In this document: in pieces, positions 52,192-61,254 of the stretch
How the letters are laid out: each line of letters opens with the position of its first letter
How positions within the stretch are numbered: the first letter of the stretch is position 1
Source: Pseudomonas_T sp032052615
Lineage (GTDB): Bacteria > Pseudomonadota > Gammaproteobacteria > Pseudomonadales > Pseudomonadaceae
Assembly (NCBI GenBank): GCA_032052615.1
Contig: DAMBWF010000006.1
Span: forward strand, 124,001-188,000
Length of the DNA stretch: 64,000 nucleotides
Direction: 5' to 3'
Made by a program: the position numbers and the translations under genes
Notes under the pieces: model-generated
What the model was told of the DNA's origin: nothing
Databases searched by the model: none
Seen by the model: the letters and a program-made list of their open reading frames with translations, nothing else

Positions 52192-54639
52192 TCAACGCAC
52201 GGCGTGTTCGCCCAGCTTGAGGGTTTCCTTGTCGAAGTCGTCGACGTCGATCACCTTGCGCCGCGCGGCTTCTGCGTCATGCAGCTGTTGCGCCTCTTCC
52301 GCGCTGATCAGTTGCGCCGCCAGGGCCGCGTCGATCAACGGTTGCCCCGGCGCCGCGGTCAGGCGACCTTCCTTGTAGGCTTTATGGAGGGTCTTATACA
52401 GCGGCGCGACTTTATCCAGGTGGTTCACCGCATGCTGCAGCGCGCCTACCGCGTCGTCCGGGTCCTGGGGACGGAAGCATCCGGTCAGCAGGTCCTCCAA
52501 CGCCGGATCGCCCTTGGGTCGGCCGAGGATGGCGGCGACTTCCGCGTCCAAGGCGTCCGAGGGGCCCCGGTGACGACGACCCAGCGGGAACACCAGTCCC
52601 CGCAAGAGGGCGCCGACGAATCGGTTGGGGAAGTTGTGCAGCAGGTCGTCCAGCGCCTGTTCCGCCTTACCCAGGCTTTCCTCCATGGCCCAGCTCACGA
52701 GGGGCGCCAGGTAGTCGGGCTGGCCTTGGTCGTGGTAACGCTTGAGGGCCGCAGAGCCCAGGTAGAGGTAGCTCAGGACATCCCCCAGGCGAGCGGAAAG
52801 CCGCTCGCGGCGCTTCAACTCCCCGCCCAGCAGCATCATGCTGAAATCCGCCAGCATGGCGAAGGCCGCTGCCAGCCGGTTCAGGGCGCGGTAGTAGGGA
52901 CGCGCCAGCGCATCGCCCGGCACGTGGCTGAATTGTCCGAAGCCGAGCCCCAATAGCAAGGTGCTGGCCGTGTTGCTCACGGCGAAGCCGATATGACGCA
53001 TCAGCAGGTCGTCGAACTCCCGCAGCGCCTGGTCCTTGTCCTCGCGGGTGGCCAGGGCCATTTCCTTGAGCACGAACGGATGGCAGCGAATCGCCCCCTG
53101 GCCGAAGATCATCAGGTTGCGCGAGAGGATGTTGGCGCCTTCCACCGTGATGAAGATCGGCGCGCCCTGCCAGGAGCGGCCCAGGTAGTTGTTCGGCCCC
53201 ATGATGATGCCCTTGCCCCCATGGACATCCATGGCATGGGCGATGCACTCGCGTCCCCGTTCGGTCAGGTGGTACTTGAGGATCGCCGAGAGGACCGAGG
53301 GTTTTTCCCCCAGGTCGACCGCGTTGGCGGTGAGCACCCGGGCGCTGTCCATCAGCCAGGCGTTACCGCCGATACGCGCCATGGCTTCCTGGATACCCTC
53401 GAAGGCGGCCAGGGGGACGTTGAACTGCTCGCGGACGCGGGTGTACTGGCCAGTGACCAGCCCGGTGTACTTGGCCGCGCCGGTGCCCACCGCCGGCAGG
53501 GAAATGGAGCGGCCCACGGACAGGCAGTTCATCAGCATCATCCAGCCCTTGCCAAGCATGGGCCGGCCGCCGATCAGGTAGTCCAACGGCACGAATACGT
53601 CCTTGCCATGGTTGGGGCCATTCATGAAGGCGGCGCCCAGGGGCAGGTGTCGACGTCCGATATTCACGCCGGGGGTGTCGGTGGGGATCAGCGCCAGGCT
53701 GATGCCCAAGTCCTCCTCGTCGCCCAGCAGATGGTCCGGGTCGTAGGCCTTGAAGGCCAACCCCAGCAGGGTGGCCACCGGGCCCAGCGTGATATAGCGT
53801 TTCTCCCATGTCAGGCGCAGGCCGAGGACTTCTTCGCCCTGCCACTGGCCCTTGCAGACGATGCCTACGTCCGGCATGGCGCCGGCGTCCGAGCCGGCCA
53901 GCGGGCCGGTGAGGGCGAAGCAGGGGATATCCTCGCCCCGAGCGAGGCGCGGCAGGTAGTGATTGCGTTGCTCGTCGGTACCGTAGTGCAGCAGCAGCTC
54001 GGCGGGGCCGAGGGAGTTGGGCACCATCACGGTGGAGGCGAGGTCGCCACTACGGGTAGCGAGTTTCATCGCCACTTGGGAGTGGGCGTAGGCGGAAAAG
54101 CCCTTGCCCCCGTATTCCTTGGGAATGATCAGGGCGAAGAAGCCGTGTTGCTTGATGTGCTGCCAGGCCTGTTCCGGCAGGTCGAGCCGCTGGCCCACCT
54201 CCCAGTCGGTGACCATGGCGCAGAGTTCTTCGGTGGGGCCATCGAGGAATGCTTGCTCTTCCTCGGTGAGCCGGGGCTTCGGATAGGCGAGCAGGGTGCC
54301 CCAGTCCGGACGTCCGCTGAACAAGTGGCCGTCCCACCAGACGGTGCCGGCCTCGATGGCGTCCCGCTCGGTCTCGGACATGGGTGGCAGGACTTTCTGG
54401 AACCAGTGGAACAGCGGGGCGCTGAAGATCCGTCGACGCAGGTCCACGTAGATCAAGGGGATCGCCAGGGCGATCAGCAGCAGCCAGAAGACCACCATTA
54501 ACCAGACAGGCGCGTGGCTGAAGATGCCCATGATGATCAGGTAGGCGCCCACGATGCCCAAGGCCGGCAACGGCGGAACGCGCCGGTGGGCCAGGAAGGC
54601 GATACCCAGCACCAGTACGACTAACCAAAGCAGCAACAT
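52192..54639 (-). CDS. fadE: Acyl-CoA dehydrogenase FadE
   Basis: First step of fatty acid beta-oxidation; electrons pass to the ETF encoded nearby. The ATG at 54639, with GGAGGA upstream, gives 815 residues, like E. coli FadE (814), a size unique to this subfamily. Two N-terminal hydrophobic segments precede the dehydrogenase domain with PKEYGGKGFSAYAHSQVAMK, FALTGPLAGSDAGAMPD, GRSISLPAVGTGAAKY and MDVHGGKGIIMGPNNYLG. The C terminus is the FadE-only extension. Confidence 0.95.
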   Translation of the reverse strand: MLLLWLVVLVLGIAFLAHRRVPPLPALGIVGAYLIIMGIFSHAPVWLMVVFWLLLIALAIPLIYVDLRRRIFSAPLFHWFQKVLPPMSETERDAIEAGTVWWDGHLFSGRPDWGTLLAYPKPRLTEEEQAFLDGPTEELCAMVTDWEVGQRLDLPEQAWQHIKQHGFFALIIPKEYGGKGFSAYAHSQVAMKLATRSGDLASTVMVPNSLGPAELLLHYGTDEQRNHYLPRLARGEDIPCFALTGPLAGSDAGAMPDVGIVCKGQWQGEEVLGLRLTWEKRYITLGPVATLLGLAFKAYDPDHLLGDEEDLGISLALIPTDTPGVNIGRRHLPLGAAFMNGPNHGKDVFVPLDYLIGGRPMLGKGWMMLMNCLSVGRSISLPAVGTGAAKYTGLVTGQYTRVREQFNVPLAAFEGIQEAMARIGGNAWLMDSARVLTANAVDLGEKPSVLSAILKYHLTERGRECIAHAMDVHGGKGIIMGPNNYLGRSWQGAPIFITVEGANILSRNLMIFGQGAIRCHPFVLKEMALATREDKDQALREFDDLLMRHIGFAVSNTASTLLLGLGFGQFSHVPGDALARPYYRALNRLAAAFAMLADFSMMLLGGELKRRERLSARLGDVLSYLYLGSAALKRYHDQGQPDYLAPLVSWAMEESLGKAEQALDDLLHNFPNRFVGALLRGLVFPLGRRHRGPSDALDAEVAAILGRPKGDPALEDLLTGCFRPQDPDDAVGALQHAVNHLDKVAPLYKTLHKAYKEGRLTAAPGQPLIDAALAAQLISAEEAQQLHDAEAARRKVIDVDDFDKETLKLGEHAVR

Positions 54640-55036
54640 GCAGAATCCTCCGTGATGACGGTGGGGGCAGGCGCGACCGCCGTCATGGCTTGGCGTTCTC
54701 CGCGGAGCGCGGCGAGAACGAGGGTCGGGTCCACTGTCGGCGCGTCCCCGAGGGCTTAGAGTAGCGGCCCGGTGGCGACGGGGGATGCGACATAGGCGCC
54801 GCCGCCCGTCGGCAGTGGGCCGCTTCGTTGATAGTGACCGTCTCCGGTCCATTCCGTTCGGCCGCATTGGTTCTGCCCATTCGGCCACGGAGCGACCGCT
54901 CGGTCCGCTATCGCCGGCCGGAGCGGACGTGCAATGAATGGCATCGATAAGCACCATTGCGCTCGCCCCCTTTTTTCCCTGGGCGAGGATAGGTAGGGTG
55001 CTGCACTGATCTGATCGCCGAGAAGGAAACGCACCG
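54640..55036. other. Divergent intergenic region, fadE and GST
   Basis: 397 bases with no gene I can support. It holds both promoters in principle, but I see no clear -35/-10 pair and no PsrA-type box. A 7-bp inverted repeat (54962-54968 with 54981-54987) encloses a run of T's. Confidence 0.5.
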
Positions 55037-55657
55037 ATGCTTAGAATCTGGGGACGGAAGAACTCCTCCAACGTACGCAAGGTGCTCTGGTGCGCCGAGG
55101 AAGTGGGTGTGGCCTACGAGAACATCGAAGTCGGCGGCGCGTTCGGGCAGGTCGACGAGCCGGTCTACCGGCAGAAGAACCCCAACGGCCTGGTACCCAC
55201 CTTGGAGGACGGCGAACTGGTGCTCTGGGAGAGCAACGCCATCGTTCGCTACCTGGCGGCGCGTTATGGAGAGGGCCGGCTGTATCCCGACGATCCCACG
55301 GTCCGGGCTGGCGCGGACAAGTGGATGGATTGGACCACCTCATCCTTCGCTGCCCCGTTTCGCCCCTTGTTCTGGGGCATGCTGCGCACTCCCGTGGAAC
55401 AGCGCGACGAACACGCCATCGGCGCGGCGCTGGCCCGTTGCGGCGAGTTGTTGCGGATTCCCGAGCGTGCTCTGGCGGAGCATCCCTACCTGTCTGGCGA
55501 CGCGTTCGCCATGGGCGATATTCCACTGGGTTGCTTCATCTATGGCTGGTTCGAGATGCCCATCGAGCGGCCCGAATTGCCCCATCTGGCGGCTTGGTAC
55601 GCGCGACTGCGGGAGCGCCCTGCGTTTCGGCGAGCGGTCATGACTCCTCTCACCTGA
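55037..55657 (+). CDS. Glutathione S-transferase
   Basis: 206 residues: an N-terminal thioredoxin fold with RIWGRKNSSNVRKVLWCAEE (likely catalytic Ser), NPNGLVPTLEDG and WESNAIVRYLAARYG, then a helical C-terminal domain (YLSGDAFAMGDIPLGCFIYG). Substrate unknown. ATG with GAGAAGGA upstream. Confidence 0.92.
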   Translation: MLRIWGRKNSSNVRKVLWCAEEVGVAYENIEVGGAFGQVDEPVYRQKNPNGLVPTLEDGELVLWESNAIVRYLAARYGEGRLYPDDPTVRAGADKWMDWTTSSFAAPFRPLFWGMLRTPVEQRDEHAIGAALARCGELLRIPERALAEHPYLSGDAFAMGDIPLGCFIYGWFEMPIERPELPHLAAWYARLRERPAFRRAVMTPLT

Positions 55658-55723
55658 ACCGACGGTTGTATTGGCCGGCCTTAACCCTTATCTAGCCTTC
55701 TTCATTTTTCTGGCGGACATTCC

Positions 55724-56656
55724 ATGCGTTCTGCTCTGTCCATTCGGCAGTTGACCAAGACCTACGGCAACGGCTTCCAGGCCCTCAAGGGCATCGACCT
55801 GGATGTCGCCGAAGGCGATTTCTTTGCATTGCTCGGGCCCAATGGGGCCGGCAAATCCACCACGATCGGCATTCTGTCCACCCTGGTGAACAAGACCAGC
55901 GGGACGGTGAACGTTTTCGGCCATGACCTCGACCGCGAGCCCTATGCGCTCAAGCGCTGCCTGGGCGTGGTGCCTCAGGAGTTCAACTTCAACCAGTTCG
56001 AAAAAGTCTTCGACATCGTCGTGACCCAGGCCGGCTACTACGGCATCCCCAGCCGCCTCGCCAAGGAGCGGGCCGAGGAGTATCTGGTCCAACTGGGCCT
56101 GTGGGACAAGCGCAACGAACAGTCGCGAACCCTCTCCGGCGGCATGAAGCGCCGCCTGATGATCGCCCGGGCGCTCGTGCATCAGCCGCGCCTGCTGATT
56201 CTCGACGAACCCACCGCGGGGGTGGACATCGAGCTGCGCCGCTCCATGTGGAGCTTCCTCACCGAGCAGAACCGGCGTGGAATCACCATCATCCTCACCA
56301 CCCATTACTTGGAAGAGGCCGAGCAGCTCTGTCGCCACATCGGCATCATCGACCACGGCACGATCGTCGAGAACACCAGCATGCGCGCACTGCTGGGCAA
56401 GCTCCACGTGGAGACCTTCCTGCTCGACCTGAAGGCGCCCCAGCCGGCGGCCCCGACGCTGCCCGGCTATCCGGCGCGCCTGGCGGACGAGCGTACCCTG
56501 GAGGTGCAGGTCGACAAGAGCCGTGGCATGACCGAGCTGTTCCGCCTGCTCGCGGAGCAGGACATCGACGTGCTCAGCCTGCGTAACAAGACCAATCGCC
56601 TCGAGGAACTGTTCGTCTCGCTGGTGGAAAAGAACCTGTCGAAGGTGGCCATATGA
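55724..56656 (+). CDS. ABC transporter ATP-binding protein (YadG-like)
   Basis: 310-residue ATPase: Walker A GPNGAGKST, Q-loop VPQEFNFNQFE, signature LSGGMKRR and Walker B LLILDEPTAGVD, then the switch His in LTTHYLEEA. It is a typical ATPase of a type 2 exporter with a C-terminal extension. Overlaps the permease gene by four bases. Substrate unknown. Confidence 0.95.
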   Translation: MRSALSIRQLTKTYGNGFQALKGIDLDVAEGDFFALLGPNGAGKSTTIGILSTLVNKTSGTVNVFGHDLDREPYALKRCLGVVPQEFNFNQFEKVFDIVVTQAGYYGIPSRLAKERAEEYLVQLGLWDKRNEQSRTLSGGMKRRLMIARALVHQPRLLILDEPTAGVDIELRRSMWSFLTEQNRRGITIILTTHYLEEAEQLCRHIGIIDHGTIVENTSMRALLGKLHVETFLLDLKAPQPAAPTLPGYPARLADERTLEVQVDKSRGMTELFRLLAEQDIDVLSLRNKTNRLEELFVSLVEKNLSKVAI

Positions 56657-57429
56657 GCGAACTGCGTCCGAACCTGATAGCCCTCAACACCATCGTCTAT
56701 CGCGAGGTGCGTCGCTTCATGCGCATCTGGGCGCAGACGCTGCTGCCCCCGGCGATCACCATGGTGTTGTACTTCGTGATCTTCGGCAGCCTGATCGGCC
56801 GGCAGATCGGCGAAATGGACGGCTTCACCTACATGGAATACATCGTTCCGGGGCTGATCATGATGTCGGTGATCACCAACGCCTACGGCAACGTGGTATC
56901 CAGCTTCTTCGGCAGCAAGTTCCAGCGTTCCGTGGAAGAACTGATGGTGGCGCCCGTCTCGCCCCACACCATCCTGTTGGGCTACACCCTAGGCGGTGTA
57001 CTGCGCGGGCTCGCGGTGGGCGCCATCGTCACGCTGCTGTCGTTGTTCTTCACCAAGCTGCAGGTGCACCACTTGGGTATCACCGTGCTGGTGGTGGTAT
57101 TGACCGCCACGGTCTTTTCCCTGGGCGGTTTCATCAACGCGGTGTTCGCACGCAATTTCGACGATATCTCGATCATCCCCACCTTCGTGCTGACGCCGCT
57201 GACCTACCTGGGCGGGGTGTTCTACTCGATCCACTTGCTGCCGCCATTCTGGCAGACCGTGTCCCTGGGCAACCCCATCCTGCACATGGTCAACGCCTTC
57301 CGCTACGGTATCCTCGGAGTGTCCGACATCGACATCGGCATCGCCATCGGCCTGATGCTGTTCACCACGGTGGTGCTCTATCTGTTCTGCGTACGCCTGC
57401 TGGTCAGCGGGAGGGGGATGCGGACCTGA
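56653..57429 (+). CDS. ABC-2 type permease (YadH-like)
   Basis: 258 residues with six hydrophobic segments and the ABC-2 pattern: MVLYFVIFGSLIGRQIG, VVSSFFGSKFQRSVEELMVA, PLTYLGGVFYSI. Forms an exporter with the preceding ATPase. Confidence 0.93.
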   Translation: MSELRPNLIALNTIVYREVRRFMRIWAQTLLPPAITMVLYFVIFGSLIGRQIGEMDGFTYMEYIVPGLIMMSVITNAYGNVVSSFFGSKFQRSVEELMVAPVSPHTILLGYTLGGVLRGLAVGAIVTLLSLFFTKLQVHHLGITVLVVVLTATVFSLGGFINAVFARNFDDISIIPTFVLTPLTYLGGVFYSIHLLPPFWQTVSLGNPILHMVNAFRYGILGVSDIDIGIAIGLMLFTTVVLYLFCVRLLVSGRGMRT

Positions 57430-57479
57430 AAATGTTTCATTCAAAATAAATAGGGCAGGGATGCCTAAGTGAGATTGAT

Positions 57480-58487
57480 GTGTTCCCTAAAAATTTGTTC
57501 TTGTTATGTTTGTGTGCAATTGCTTTTCCATCATATGCTGGAAAAATTAAGGTTAGTACTGAGGAACGATGCCGACCTTATAGGAGTGTGGAGATTCCGA
57601 AAGCAGATGTAAATGGAGGGTTACCCACTAATGGTTGTAGCGCTGAAGACTACTACTTTGGTGTCAGTGAGTGCGCGCGCAGTAATAAACCTAACTATAG
57701 ATTGGCTCGTCTGAAAGGGTTTGTCGAAAGGCCGCAGTTTGATCGTTCTAATACACCTTACGATGGGCTGCCTATTCTTATGATGATTTATGCGAACGGT
57801 AAAGGCGTGCCGCGTAATTATGCATTGGCGTCCAAATTTGCATGTGAAATGGGTGAGGATGGACTCGAGTTGCGTCTGGATTCGCTTGAGTTGGCTTCTA
57901 AAGCTTACGCTAATAATGAACGCATGAAGGATATAGATGTATGCAGTATGGTCCCCGATTATATTATGGAGGCTACATGTGTCGTCGATAACGACAACCA
58001 TGCTTATGTTCCTCAGCGTGAGAAGCGCTTGAGAAATATTGTTAGCAAATGGTCTTCACAAGATATGGAGGTGTATTGGGAGGTTCGCAAAAAATCTAAT
58101 GATTTTTTCGGTGCAAGGTGTGATCGAGAAGTTGATCAAACGGGTGCATCGCGCATGCGCTTCTCATACGAAGAGTCGAGGCGTCTTGAAGATGGATTCG
58201 TTGAGCTGATGAGTGAGATGAACCTAAATCGTTTGCGAAAGAGTCGCAAACTAATATCGGAGGAAGAGGAGCTGCAAAAGACCTTTTTGTATATGCAGGC
58301 TTCCGATTGGAAATACGGTACGGTGACAGCTGAAGATATCGCTATAACTCAAAAATACTGGTTGGAATACAGAGATGCATGGCTTGCTTTAGCCAGAGCG
58401 AAGGGGCAGAACGAGGACGCTTGGCGAGAGCGGCTAACTGTACAGCGGTTCATTATGTTGAAAGAGCTTCAGAGTCAAGGCGAATAA
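57480..58487 (+). CDS. AT-rich hypothetical secreted protein
   Basis: 335 residues from a GTG, with a signal peptide (LFLLCLCAIAFPSYA) and four or more mature Cys residues. One Sel1-like unit is visible (MIYANGKGVPRNYALASKFA, near residue 107) and the C-terminal segment (YWLEYRDAWLALARAKGQNE) resembles the LprI lysozyme-inhibitor family. Base and codon use differ sharply from neighbours (many A/T-ending codons). The preceding 50 bases are also AT-rich. The 3' end overlaps the end of copS on the other strand by 13 bases. Function unknown; an inhibitor or immunity role is only a guess. Confidence 0.8.
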   Translation: MFPKNLFLLCLCAIAFPSYAGKIKVSTEERCRPYRSVEIPKADVNGGLPTNGCSAEDYYFGVSECARSNKPNYRLARLKGFVERPQFDRSNTPYDGLPILMMIYANGKGVPRNYALASKFACEMGEDGLELRLDSLELASKAYANNERMKDIDVCSMVPDYIMEATCVVDNDNHAYVPQREKRLRNIVSKWSSQDMEVYWEVRKKSNDFFGARCDREVDQTGASRMRFSYEESRRLEDGFVELMSEMNLNRLRKSRKLISEEEELQKTFLYMQASDWKYGTVTAEDIAITQKYWLEYRDAWLALARAKGQNEDAWRERLTVQRFIMLKELQSQGE

Positions 58488-59827
58488 TCATCGGTTAGGT
58501 TGAAGGTTAGGACAAAGCGCGTCCAGCCGTCTCGGGACTCGCAACGGATCCCGCCGCCATGGGCGACGACGAGGGAGCGGGTGATGGCCAGGCCCAGGCC
58601 GGCGTGTTCGCCGCCCCCTTCGCGGCGCGCCGGGTCGGCGCGATAGAAACGGTCGAACAGGCGGGGCAGGGTGGCCGGGTCTAGCGGAGCGCCCTGGTTG
58701 GCAACCACCAGTCGCACGCCCTCTACCACGGGCTCCAGCTCGACGCGCACCTGGCCGCCATTCGGAGTGAAGCGCAGGGCATTGTCCAGCAGGTTGGACA
58801 GTGCCCTGCGCAGCATGCCCCGGTCGGCCGGCCAGGTCGCCTCGCCATGGCGGCTGAGGGCGATGCCCCGTTCCTCCGCCAGAGGCGCGAAATAGTCCAG
58901 CAGGGCATCCAGTTCCTTTTCCAATCGAAGCGGATGACGCTCCGGTGCCAGCAGGCCGTGATCCGCCTTGGCCAGGTAGAGCATGTCATTGACCATCTGC
59001 GCCAGGCGTTGCAGTTCCTCCAGATTGCAGTGCAGCGCCTCGCGGTATTCCTCCCGTGACCGTGGTTGACCCAGTATCACTTGGGTTTGGGTGAGCAGGT
59101 TGGACAGAGGCGTACGCAGCTCATGGGCGATATCCGCCGAGAACGCCGAAAGCCGGGCGAAGGCATCTTCCAACCGGGCCAGCATGGCGTTGAAGGTGGC
59201 GATCAGCTCGGCCAGCTCCGCCGGCGCGCCCGCTTCGGGAAGGCGTTCGGTGAGGGAGCGCGCGGAAATCCGCGAGGCCAGCTCGGTCATGCGCCGCAGC
59301 GGGCGCAGGCCGCTGCGGGCGACCCAGGCGCCCAGCAGGGCCGTGACCAGGGCGGACAGGCCCACGGTCAGCCAGATCAGGCGCTGCATGCGCTCGAGGA
59401 AGTGCTGGTGATGGGTGATGTCCAGCAACAGCGTCAGGCGCGGCCCATCGACTCCTAGAGGGTCGAGAGGCGCCTCCAGGGTGCGATAGGCGGTGGCTTC
59501 CGTCGCGCCGCCGTGATGCGGGTCGCCAAGGGGAGGGCGGTCCAGCCAGAGGGCGCCGTGGGAGTCGCGAATGCGCAGGCCCAGGTCTGGATGGCGGGCG
59601 AGTTCGGCCTCCAGCGCGGGGCGTTGGGTTTCCAGCGCCTGGAGCGAGTCGGCGCCGCCCAGCACCTCCCGGAAGCCCGCCAGGCGACCGCGCAGCAGTT
59701 CCTGATCCAGTTCGATGAAGTGCGCTTCGCTGGCGCGGTCGAAAAGAGCGCCGGCGATCAGCGACACGGCGCCGACGCAAAGCGCGAACAGCAGGCCGAG
59801 GCGGGCGCTGAGGGATAGCCGATGCAT
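58475..59827 (-). CDS. copS: Copper-responsive sensor kinase CopS-like
   Basis: 450-residue inner-membrane histidine kinase. Two transmembrane helices (near residues 9-28 and 150-170) enclose a periplasmic sensor with His-rich spots. HAMP segment, then DIAHELRTPLSN with phospho-His near 235, N box LSNLLDNALRFTPNGG and G box AGLGLAITRSL. Its ATG shares one base with the copR stop. The last nine or so residues, past VLTF, look added and extend into the AT-rich gene. Confidence 0.88.
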   Translation of the reverse strand: MHRLSLSARLGLLFALCVGAVSLIAGALFDRASEAHFIELDQELLRGRLAGFREVLGGADSLQALETQRPALEAELARHPDLGLRIRDSHGALWLDRPPLGDPHHGGATEATAYRTLEAPLDPLGVDGPRLTLLLDITHHQHFLERMQRLIWLTVGLSALVTALLGAWVARSGLRPLRRMTELASRISARSLTERLPEAGAPAELAELIATFNAMLARLEDAFARLSAFSADIAHELRTPLSNLLTQTQVILGQPRSREEYREALHCNLEELQRLAQMVNDMLYLAKADHGLLAPERHPLRLEKELDALLDYFAPLAEERGIALSRHGEATWPADRGMLRRALSNLLDNALRFTPNGGQVRVELEPVVEGVRLVVANQGAPLDPATLPRLFDRFYRADPARREGGGEHAGLGLAITRSLVVAHGGGIRCESRDGWTRFVLTFNLTDDYSP

Positions 59828-60507
59828 CAGTCGTCCCGGGTTTCGAGCACGTAGCCCATGCCGCGCACGGTGTGCACCAAGGGCTGGTCGAACCCGTCGT
59901 CCACCTTGGCGCGCAGGCGGCGGATGGCCACTTCGATCACATTGGTGTCGCTGTCGAAATTCATGTCCCAGACCTGTGAGGCGATCAGCGACTTGGGCAG
60001 GACCTCGCCCTGACGACGCAGCAGCAGCTCCAGCAGGGCGAATTCCTTGGCGGTGAGGTCGAGGCGCTTGCCGTCCCGTTCCACCCTGCGGCGCAGCAGG
60101 TCCACCTGCAGGCCGGCGCAGCGCAGCGTGGTTTCCTGGGGCTGGCCTTGGCCGCGCCGCAGCAGGGCGCGCACCCGGGCCAGTAGCTCGGCGAAGGCGA
60201 AGGGCTTCACCAGGTAATCGTCGGCGCCGTGCTCCAGGCCGCGGACCCGATCCTCCACCGCGTCGCGGGCGCTGAGGAACAACACGGGCATCGCCAGCCC
60301 GGCCGCGCGGATCGCTTGCAGTACTCGCCAGCCATCCTGGCCTGGGAGCATCACATCCAGCACGATCAGGTCGAAGTCGCCGTTCAGGGCAAGGTGCTCG
60401 CCGTCGAGGCCGTCCCGGGCCAGCTCGACGCTGAAGCCGGCCTCGGACAGCCCCTGGCGCATGTACTGGCCGGTCTTCGGTTCGTCTTCGACGATCAGCA
60501 GTTTCAT
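59827..60507 (-). CDS. copR: Copper response regulator CopR-like
   Basis: 226-residue OmpR-family regulator. Asp51 in LIVLDVMLPGQDGW is the phosphorylation site; the winged-helix domain has LTAKEFALLELLLRR and HTVRGMGYVLETRD. With CopS and the divergent cupredoxin it forms a metal-response locus, like PA2809-PA2810 from memory. Confidence 0.93.
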   Translation of the reverse strand: MKLLIVEDEPKTGQYMRQGLSEAGFSVELARDGLDGEHLALNGDFDLIVLDVMLPGQDGWRVLQAIRAAGLAMPVLFLSARDAVEDRVRGLEHGADDYLVKPFAFAELLARVRALLRRGQGQPQETTLRCAGLQVDLLRRRVERDGKRLDLTAKEFALLELLLRRQGEVLPKSLIASQVWDMNFDSDTNVIEVAIRRLRAKVDDGFDQPLVHTVRGMGYVLETRDD

Positions 60508-60566
60508 CGGGCATTCCTGGCGGTTTAGGCTGCTTTATACCCCGGCTTCGCGGCCCGGGGCGAACC

Positions 60567-60582
60567 TGACGGTTTTGTCATG
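60567..60582. promoter_or_regulatory. Candidate CopR box
   Basis: TGACGGTTTTGTCATG: TGAC-N6-GTCA inverted repeat and a TGTCAT half like the known cop box. It lies in the divergent gap between copR and the cupredoxin gene, where CopR should act. Confidence 0.65.
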
Positions 60583-60649
60583 TCGCGGTCAGCCAGGCGC
60601 CAGTTAGCGGGAGCTAGGCTGGCAGCCATCGTGATTCCAGGAGCCCCGC

Positions 60650-61192
60650 ATGTCCCCCATTCGTTCTTCTCTCGCCCTTCTTTCCCTAAGCGCGCTGGCT
60701 TTCGGCGTCCAGGCTGACACGCCGTCCAGCGGTTTCGCCTTCGGTGAGCCGGCCCCGGCGTCCCGGGCCGGCCGCACGGTGGAAATCACCCTGGGCGACA
60801 TGTTCTACCGGCCCTCCAGCCTCGACGTGCAGGCCGGCGAGACCGTGCGCTTCGTATTGAAGAACGAGGGTTCGGTGTTGCACGAGTTCAACCTGGGAAC
60901 CGCTGCCCTGCATGCCCGCCACCAGCAGGACATGCTGAAGATGCAGCAGGCCGGACGGCTCACGCCGACGGCGATGAAGCCGGGCGGGCACATGTCCGGC
61001 CATGGAGGCGAGATGGGCCACGGCGCGGCGCCGATGCACCACGACGATCCCAACAGCGTGCTGGTGGAGCCGGGCAAGACCGCCGAGCTGACCTGGACCT
61101 TCAAGGAGGCGAGCGGCCTGGAGTTCGCATGCAACGTGCCGGGTCATTACCAGGCGGGCATGGTGGGCCGGTTGAGTGTCCGGCCGAACTGA
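60650..61192 (+). CDS. Periplasmic cupredoxin, Met/His-rich
   Basis: 180 residues, Sec signal about 1-22. The plastocyanin-like domain has the copper ligand His in VLHEFNLG and the C-terminal CNVPGHYQAGM (Cys, His, Met). A Met/His-rich insert (around residues 106-131, with MSGHGGEMGHG and APMHHDD) probably binds more copper. Likely regulated by CopRS. PA2807-like, from memory. Confidence 0.92.
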   Translation: MSPIRSSLALLSLSALAFGVQADTPSSGFAFGEPAPASRAGRTVEITLGDMFYRPSSLDVQAGETVRFVLKNEGSVLHEFNLGTAALHARHQQDMLKMQQAGRLTPTAMKPGGHMSGHGGEMGHGAAPMHHDDPNSVLVEPGKTAELTWTFKEASGLEFACNVPGHYQAGMVGRLSVRPN

Positions 61193-61216
61193 AGCGCCGG
61201 CTGGCGGGCCGCTCGC

Positions 61217-61222
61217 TATAAT
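61217..61222 (+). promoter_or_regulatory. Perfect -10 element upstream of queF
   Basis: TATAAT, 32 bases before the queF ATG. No matching -35 hexamer was found at 16-18 bases. Confidence 0.45.
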
Positions 61223-61254
61223 GCCGGCCTCTTCGAATGCACCGGTCCGCCATC

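Noticed and set aside
54961..54988. Inverted repeat with T-run between fadE and GST as a terminator
   Set aside because: It lies upstream of both divergent genes and the T-run is in the loop rather than after the stem.
54640..55080. In-frame upstream extension of fadE
   Set aside because: It would run into the GST gene on the other strand; the ATG at 54639 has a strong ribosome binding site and gives the family length.
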